DNA of 8,347 bases, taken from DUZB01 sp964407525 (GTDB lineage: Bacteria > Desulfobacterota > DSM-4660 > Desulfatiglandales > Desulfatiglandaceae). The translations under genes and the position numbers were made by a program. Location of the stretch: positions 1 through 8,347 of the forward strand of contig CAYOWC010000223.1 of the NCBI GenBank assembly GCA_964407525.1, given 5' to 3'. This document shows positions 5,548 through 8,347 of this stretch, in pieces (position 1 is the stretch's first letter; each line of letters starts with the position of its first letter). The notes below the pieces were generated by a model that saw only the letters and a program-made list of their open reading frames with translations, did no database searches and was not told where the DNA came from.

Positions 5548-6786
5548 CTAAAGGCGTTTTTCTTCCACATATTTTTCGAGTTCTGCCTTTGGTATGCCAA
5601 GGCAGTACAGTATGTTCAAGATCTGATCACCACTTAGAATGCCGTCTGCATCTATTTTCTGGGCATGGGGACTGACGGCAATGGAAAGGCCCACATTCTC
5701 AATGAAATGGCTGTGTGTGGAACCATCGCCAACTGCAATTACCTGGTCCGGACCGATCTTTTCCAAATCCATGATGAATTGAAGGATTTCGTTCTTGGTC
5801 TCGGAAGTAATAATGGGGTCTTCCAATTCACCTGTTATGATACCATATTGATCACCTTTAAGTGTGTTTGAAAAGGCGTAGTCAACTCCAGCCCCTTCGA
5901 ATAATTTTTTTGTTAAAAAACTGAAGGCCGAAGACAGAAGGGCAATCTTAAATCCCATGGATTTCAAAATCTGTATGAGCTCGATAGTGCCCGGATTCAG
6001 ATCCAGAATATCGCTGAATTTTTCGAGTTCTGACATGGGAATACCCGTTAGGCTTTGGGCGTTTTCAATCAGCTGATCTATATCGGTGGGCTTCCCATTC
6101 TCCCATTTCTTCATTCCCATGGCTGCGAATACCTCACCCTCCACTTTTTCAAGAAAAGTTTCCAAAGAAGGCGCCCGTATCAAACAAGACTCCACGTCAA
6201 AAACTACAAGTTTTTTTCGCCGCACGTAGATATCTTCGCTCTGAATGACCACACTCTGATTCAGGTGTCTGCAAAGATTCTTTAGCTCCGTTTTCAGGTT
6301 CTCCACGGCTTCAAGATGTGAGAGTTCATCGTGAGCGGGCATGTGACCTGTATCGATGCCCATCTCCATGGAAAAGAACTCCCCTCTGGCAATCATCGTA
6401 CAGTGCTCTATATTGACTTCATTCTTGTGGAACAGACTGGAAACAGCAGCAATGATACCGGGACGGTCTTTCCCAAGAAGCGTTACAATGTGCTTTTCTT
6501 TTTTGCTCACATAGGGAAACTCTTCTTCGTCAAAAACACCAACGATCACTTTCAGGCCAGCCTTTTCTCCTACAGAGTAAAGGGCTTCTGTTACCACTTC
6601 CATGCCATGGTGCGTCAATGAAAAATCAATAACCAGAAAGATCGAAAAGAGCCCTCTCCGGCAACTTTCTTCCACATCGATAATATTCCCGCCCATATCA
6701 GAAACGGTTTTTGTAATTTTAGAGACGAGGCCCGGTGAGTCCAGACCGATCGCCGACAGAGTCAGAATACTTCTTTTTTCAGCCAT
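5548..6786 (-). CDS. serB: SerB-type two-ACT HAD protein, catalytic site altered
   Basis: The 412-residue layout is that of the long SerB phosphoserine phosphatases (e.g. mycobacterial SerB2): ACT 1 at about 6-85, ACT 2 at about 98-180 (GKDRPGIIAAVSSLF) and a HAD domain at 190-400. ACT domains bind amino acids such as serine. HAD nucleophile Asp197, the motif II S-S (285-286), Lys331 and Asp354 (G-D-G) are present. However, motif I reads D-V-E-S-C instead of D-x-D-S-T, so the acid/base Asp is Glu199. Motif IV reads G-D-G-S-T-H instead of G-D-G-A-N-D. By alignment with archaeal PSP, the substrate-binding Glu is Pro206 and the substrate Arg falls at about Glu241. Phosphoserine hydrolysis is therefore doubtful; a regulatory or altered-substrate role is inferred. 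It starts 22 bp after the serine-kinase-like gene and is probably co-translated with it. Only a weak GAG ribosome site is seen. Confidence 0.85.
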   Translation of the reverse strand: MAEKRSILTLSAIGLDSPGLVSKITKTVSDMGGNIIDVEESCRRGLFSIFLVIDFSLTHHGMEVVTEALYSVGEKAGLKVIVGVFDEEEFPYVSKKEKHIVTLLGKDRPGIIAAVSSLFHKNEVNIEHCTMIARGEFFSMEMGIDTGHMPAHDELSHLEAVENLKTELKNLCRHLNQSVVIQSEDIYVRRKKLVVFDVESCLIRAPSLETFLEKVEGEVFAAMGMKKWENGKPTDIDQLIENAQSLTGIPMSELEKFSDILDLNPGTIELIQILKSMGFKIALLSSAFSFLTKKLFEGAGVDYAFSNTLKGDQYGIITGELEDPIITSETKNEILQFIMDLEKIGPDQVIAVGDGSTHSHFIENVGLSIAVSPHAQKIDADGILSGDQILNILYCLGIPKAELEKYVEEKRL

Positions 6787-6808
6787 TTCTCAGCTCTTTC
6801 GTTTACCT

Positions 6809-7693
6809 TTAAAGGATTGGTTTGTCGAAAAACACAAATAATTCTTCTTCATAATATCTTCCAGAGACGATCTGTCCAGGCCCAAGCCGCTGGATTTTCT
6901 TGTGCTGCAGATGGGCTGCAAATCTATCATTTATTTCCTCCAACGAAATATCTTCCCTGAACCATTTGGTTGGTACATTGATATTTAGGGGTCTCGCCGG
7001 GATCAAATGGCGTGTTGTCTTGGGAGCAAATAATTTTTGCTGCCTTGCCGCATCCGTCACCATTTCTTTGGAGATTCTCGGTGTCCAGAGCACCACTTCG
7101 GTTTGATCAAGTCCCGCACAGAAATCTGCTTTATGGACAGAGTTGCACGGAATATATTCCAATGTTGATCCTTCTCCCACTAATTTCTCTTGAATCTGAT
7201 TCAAAATTCCGTACACACTAACAGCATCATTGGCCACATCATTATGGAAACGAACCGATGCAAAGAAATCACCCTTCTGGATCCCGCAACACAAACGGTC
7301 CTTTTCCAGTGCCCTTTGAAGGGAGTCCTTGTCTTCAACTTCCTGCCAGTTGCCTTTCAGTTCCACCACCGCACTCTTTATCAAGTTCAATCGGGGAGGG
7401 TTTGCCAAGCGTCTGAACCAATAACGAAGCTTTGTCTTTTCATGAAAATAATTGATTCTGCAGACCGCAATATGCTTATATTCAAGTCTCTTGAAAACCA
7501 AGGCCCTATGGTTTCCGTCAAGAACGATATTGTTTTCATCTATTATTATGGGGTTATGCAAATGTGCCTGGTTTTTCAAGGCCAAGGTCAGTTTTCTTAC
7601 AGGCCCGGAAATGGTTTCTTCGTGCTGTAGCAAAGAGTCTACGGGCACAACCTGCAATTCCAACTGAAAATTTTCACTTTCAAGACAAAACAT
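6809..7693 (-). CDS. ParB/Srx-fold protein of the SerK/SbnI free L-serine kinase family
   Basis: This 294-residue protein has a ParB/sulfiredoxin-like N-terminal domain: hydrophobic strand L-Q-V-V-P-V, then L-L-Q-H-E (22-25), N-P-I-I-I-D (47-52) and V-L-D-G-N-H-R (57-63). Such a domain alone could suggest chromosome partitioning. The later element K-L-F-A-P-K-T-T-R-H-L-I-P (220-232) instead matches the archaeal SerK L-serine kinase (S-P-K-T-T-R-H-V-L-P). The H24-E25 pair aligns with the H-E that contains SerK's catalytic Glu30, and DGNHR with SerK's DGHHR. The inferred reaction is L-serine plus ADP or ATP giving O-phospho-L-serine. A C-terminal extension of about 45 residues (H-L-Q-H-K-K to the end, with G-R-Y-Y-E-E-E-L-F-V-F) is absent from SerK. 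No helix-turn-helix for DNA binding is seen. The gene starts 5 bases after the receiver-domain remnant and is followed 22 bp later by the SerB-like gene. Confidence 0.75.
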   Translation of the reverse strand: MFCLESENFQLELQVVPVDSLLQHEETISGPVRKLTLALKNQAHLHNPIIIDENNIVLDGNHRALVFKRLEYKHIAVCRINYFHEKTKLRYWFRRLANPPRLNLIKSAVVELKGNWQEVEDKDSLQRALEKDRLCCGIQKGDFFASVRFHNDVANDAVSVYGILNQIQEKLVGEGSTLEYIPCNSVHKADFCAGLDQTEVVLWTPRISKEMVTDAARQQKLFAPKTTRHLIPARPLNINVPTKWFREDISLEEINDRFAAHLQHKKIQRLGPGQIVSGRYYEEELFVFFDKPIL

Positions 7694-7698
7694 TTTTT

Positions 7699-7962
7699 CT
7701 ACTTTCCACTTGTGACCATGTCCAGAACCTCCCGGACCGCTTTCGCAAGGTGTTCCATTTCAATTGGCTTTTCAATGTACTTCCGTATACCAATTTCCTG
7801 CGCCCTGTCATCTGTCATCCGTTGACTATACCCGGTGCAAAGTATAATCGGCATATCGGATCTGACTTTGAGGATCTCTATAGCCAGCTTTTCGCCGGTC
7901 ATTCGGGGCATGGTCATGTGTATCCTGTCATAATCGTTCATGTGAGTCAATGCCCCAGCCTC
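7699..7962 (-). pseudogene. Receiver (REC) domain C-terminal remnant, phosphoacceptor Asp lost
   Basis: The frame is open from the TGA at 7963-7965 to the TAG at 7699 and encodes the second half of a response-regulator receiver domain: M-T-M-P-R-M-T-G-E-K-L-A, I-I-L-C-T-G-Y-S (conserved Thr), Y-I-E-K-P (conserved Lys) and A-K-A-V-R-E-V-L-D at the end. The first half (the D-D acidic pocket) is missing. Where relatives have Y-D-L-V-I-T-D-M-T-M-P, this reads Y-D-R-I-H-M-T-M-P, two residues shorter and with His in place of the phosphorylated Asp. The only start codons are a TTG at 7950 and internal ATGs, giving at most about 83 residues. The ending fits the C-terminus of a hybrid sensor kinase or a stand-alone receiver. 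It cannot signal by phosphorylation. Its end carries the weak GGAAAG ribosome site of the serine-kinase-like gene, so readthrough or coupling is possible. Confidence 0.65.
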
Positions 7963-8013
7963 TCATACCATCTCCCCTTGCCTGGACTGGAAATTTACAT
8001 GGTATTTTTTGCT

Positions 8014-8042
8014 TTTAAAAAAAAGGAATAAAATCATATAGT
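8014..8042 (+). promoter_or_regulatory. Possible promoter for the QueG-like fragment
   Basis: TTTAAA (8014-8019) and TATAGT (8037-8042) are separated by 17 bp, with start expected near 8049 and the ribosome site GAGAGG at 8072-8077. The surroundings (8000-8060) are very A/T-rich, so matches by chance are easy. The rest of the 123-bp gap from 7963 to 8085 shows no gene. Confidence 0.3.
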
Positions 8043-8085
8043 GAATTTTTTAACAATTGCATTCTCCTTCTGAGAGGTTTATTAA

Positions 8086-8310
8086 ATGGCAAAAAAGAAG
8101 AAGCGGCCTGAAGATCTAAACCACCTTGTAAAAGACCTGACATTAAATGCGGGGGCTATCGATGTAGGCATCGTCACTACGGATACCCTGGAAGGCGGAC
8201 CGCCATCGACGGATTTGTCGTATGTATTGCCCGGCGCCAGGTCGGCCGTGGTTTTCGCCCTGCCTTTAGACCAGGAAAAAATAGAGAAATTCGGCATCCT
8301 TCATCCATAA
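8086..8310 (+). pseudogene. QueG-like / double-cluster 4Fe-4S protein, truncated N-terminal fragment
   Basis: This 74-codon frame has a good ribosome site (GAGAGG, 8 bases before the ATG). It begins with a lysine-rich stretch (K3-K6), then a helix, N-A-G-A-I-D-V-G-I-V (21-30), G-G-P-P-S-T-D-L-S-Y-V-L-P-G-A-R-S-A-V-V-F-A-L-P-L-D (37-62). This is the N-terminal segment of the epoxyqueuosine-reductase-like proteins with two [4Fe-4S] clusters, normally about 280-350 residues. The similarity stops near residue 66 and a TAA follows after E-K-F-G-I-L-H-P. The cysteine clusters and most of the cobalamin-binding domain would lie downstream. Neither of the other two frames in the last 37 bases of the window resumes a recognisable family sequence, so a frameshift just before the stop is not supported; a deletion or insertion is more likely. 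The remainder could lie beyond the window. Confidence 0.55.
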
Positions 8311-8347
8311 GTTTACACTTTTCCCGGAAATGGGGTATGTTTTCTGG

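Noticed and set aside
6809..7693. Chromosome-partition ParB or ParB-type nuclease
   Set aside because: No ParB CTPase box or helix-turn-helix is seen and there is no parA or parS nearby; the PKTTRH element and H-E pair point to the serine kinase branch of the fold.
7190..8031. Long plus-strand frames opposite the kinase and receiver remnant
   Set aside because: They show no family features and lie antisense to clearly recognised sequences.
8015..8062. 15-codon minus-strand frame after AAGGAG
   Set aside because: The ribosome site is only one base from the ATG, and the peptide has no recognisable property; A/T-rich chance frame.

Overview
The window looks like chromosomal DNA of an anaerobic, sulfate-reducer-like bacterium (Desulfobacterota, the former Deltaproteobacteria). 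This rests on the mixture seen: a cysteine-rich ferredoxin-type protein, a MucR/Ros-type regulator of the deltaproteobacterial form, a molybdopterin oxidoreductase remnant, and moderate GC with A/T-rich intergenic stretches. The assignment is an inference from gene content. No rRNA, tRNA, CRISPR array or recognisable transposase is present.

Left part (1-1286, minus strand): a cysteine-rich protein of 388 residues (winged-helix-like N-terminus, two cysteine clusters, C-terminal 2x[4Fe-4S] ferredoxin module) lies 46 bp upstream of the first codons of a Tm-1-like/UPF0261 protein that runs off the window. Across a 238-bp divergent intergenic region with several palindromes, a lipoprotein alpha/beta hydrolase (1525-2451, plus) follows. 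It converges on a MucR-family regulator (2462-2989, minus), which is preceded by a histidine-phosphatase gene (3104-3667, minus).

Middle part (3877-5530, plus): an exported serine hydrolase of the beta-lactamase class C/EstB type overlaps by ATGA the start of a molybdopterin oxidoreductase. That second gene is a wreck: about 95 N-terminal codons are joined, out of frame, to about 55 C-terminal codons, with a further in-frame TAG.

Right part (5548-7962, minus): a tight cluster holds a degenerate receiver-domain remnant, a ParB/Srx-fold protein whose motifs match the SerK/SbnI free L-serine kinases, and a two-ACT HAD protein built like phosphoserine phosphatase SerB. The HAD protein has lost several catalytic and substrate-binding positions. 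A kinase that would make O-phosphoserine sits directly upstream of a protein shaped like the enzyme that would remove that phosphate, yet apparently not able to. This is the most interesting system in the window. At the far right, divergently, is the truncated N-terminus of a QueG-like iron-sulfur protein (8086-8310).

Three of the eleven genes (molybdopterin oxidoreductase, receiver domain, QueG-like protein) look broken, so the right half of the window appears to be undergoing decay, or the assembly has errors there.
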